64,000 nt of DNA from NCBI GenBank assembly GCA_039566865.1, contig CM076949.1:23102501-23166500 (forward strand). The letters run 5' to 3'. Below are positions 63,649 to 64,000 of this stretch, piece after piece. Under the pieces are notes generated by a model. It was given only the letters and a program-made list of their open reading frames with translations. It was not told where the DNA came from and ran no database searches. A program made the translations under genes and the position numbers. Every line of letters begins with the position of its first letter. Position 1 is the first letter of the stretch. This DNA is from Aurelia coerulea. Taxonomy: Eukaryota > Cnidaria > Scyphozoa > Semaeostomeae > Ulmaridae.

Positions 63649-64000
63649 GACTTCATATTTTCTCGAAAAGTTTACTATCATTTGAACCTCATTAACTTGA
63701 TGAGGTTTCAAATGTTTCAGAATATATACCTCATTTTGAAGAATTGCATCAAGCCAAGTTTCATATTTGATTCATTGATCATCAATTCATAATATTTCAA
63801 CCATAGACTTTGTTTTGACTTCATATTATCTCGAAAAGTTTACTATCACTTGAACCTCATTAACTTGATGAGGTTTCAAATGTTTCAGAATATATTCCTC
63901 ATTTTGAAGATTTGCATGAAGCCAAGTTTCATATTTGATTCATTGATCATCAATTCATAATATTTCAACCATAGACTTTGTTTTTACTTCATATTTTCTC
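63649..64000. repeat. Trailing monomers, truncated by window edge
   Basis: There are two monomers and 16 bases. The first is C-like (CATTTTGAAG, TTTGAT). The second has the E left half, but with AACTTGATG, and carries several private changes in a short stretch (ATATTCC, GAAGATTTG, CATGAAGCC). The next monomer starts TACTTCAT in place of GACTTCAT. The array clearly continues past the window. Confidence 0.85.

Larger units (their letters stand above)
1..64000. repeat. Tandem satellite DNA array, about 168.5-bp monomer, fills the window
   Basis: The same unit recurs head to tail from the first base to the last. Recurrent landmarks in order are GACTTCATAT, TTTTCTCGAAAAG, CATTTGAACCTCAT, ATGAGGTTTCAAATG, TTCAGAATATATACC, CATCAAGCC, CATCAATTCATAA and CATAGACTGTG. 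Monomer starts measured in the first units are 1, 170, 339, 507, 675, 844, 1013, 1182 and 1350, giving lengths of 168 or 169. Orientation never inverts. No unique DNA, transposon end or gene interrupts the array. Such arrays are known from centromeres and heterochromatin of plants and animals. The monomer is close to one nucleosome plus linker, and the base composition of a consensus-like monomer is about 32% GC. Assignment to a centromere is inference; the repeat itself is directly visible. Confidence 0.98.

Noticed and set aside
1..64000. CRISPR array
   Set aside because: There are repeats but no short repeat/unique-spacer alternation: the whole 168-169 bp is repeated, and there are no cas genes.
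1..64000. CENP-B box as in primate alpha satellite
   Set aside because: TTCG occurs in ATTCGATGC, but the required downstream A and CGGG pattern is missing on both strands. The monomer is also not alpha satellite by sequence.
1..64000. Transposable element or phage insertion
   Set aside because: No long terminal repeats, target duplications, terminal inverted repeats or transposase or polymerase motifs; landmark spacing stays near 168-169 bp, apart from small indels and the 36-base deletion.
1..64000. Telomeric repeat or microsatellite tracts
   Set aside because: No TTTAGGG or TTAGGG tandem and no simple repeat longer than a few units; TATATATACC at 56811 and 63214 is only one extra TA.

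Overview
The whole 64,000-base window is one uninterrupted tandem satellite DNA array. I found no protein gene, RNA gene, transposon, CRISPR array or unique sequence. The basic monomer is 168 or 169 bp (about 380 monomers in the window, roughly 32% GC by my count of a consensus-like monomer), always in the same orientation. An array of this kind points to a eukaryotic nuclear genome, most plausibly centromeric or pericentromeric heterochromatin. Nucleosome-sized, AT-rich monomers fit plant centromere satellites best. Frequent CpG-to-TpG or CpA differences at matching monomer positions fit a genome with cytosine methylation, which also favours a plant (or vertebrate) over most insects. The species cannot be fixed from this sequence alone.

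Monomers fall into recognisable types, phased here from the recurrent start GACTTCATAT. A-type monomers (169 bp) carry TTTGACAGAATTG or TTTGGCAGAATTG followed by CCACGG or CCACCG. B-type monomers (168 bp) carry GATTTTGAACAATTTC. C-type monomers (168 bp) carry AGATATACC, CATTTTGAA or CATATTGAA, and TTTGATTCATTGATC. E-type monomers have a distinct left half with ATTATCTCG, CACTTGAACC and AACCTGATGAGG. Rare D and F monomers are more diverged. Nearly every monomer holds an imperfect 14-bp dyad symmetry at monomer positions 31-66.

Monomers are arranged in higher-order repeats of changing size. From left to right: a 15-mer of 2,529 bp in tandem (844-5901); a mosaic (5902-12471); a 24-mer of about 4,007 bp in tandem (12472-19511, second copy partial); another pair of 14/15-mer units (20017-24904) matching the first pair at an offset of about 19.0-19.2 kb; a mosaic (24905-26250); two 20-mer units of 3,370 bp (26251-32990); 13/12-mer units (33328-38718); a mosaic (38719-42754); 20-mer units of about 3,370 bp (42755-50504); and a very long 37/38-mer unit of 6,234 and 6,403 bp (51012-63648). 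The last 350 bases are slightly more degenerate. Two smaller modules, a six-monomer 1,012-bp module and a four-monomer 674-bp B-C-E-A cassette, recur throughout and look like the pieces that unequal crossing-over or conversion has reshuffled.

The many short reading frames on both strands are by-products of repetition. The typical minus-strand frame of 68 codons is longer than one monomer and overlaps the next copy in a different frame. I saw no evidence for a gene-encoded biological system. What deserves attention is the conserved dyad, the nested higher-order repeat history and the methylation-like mutation pattern.
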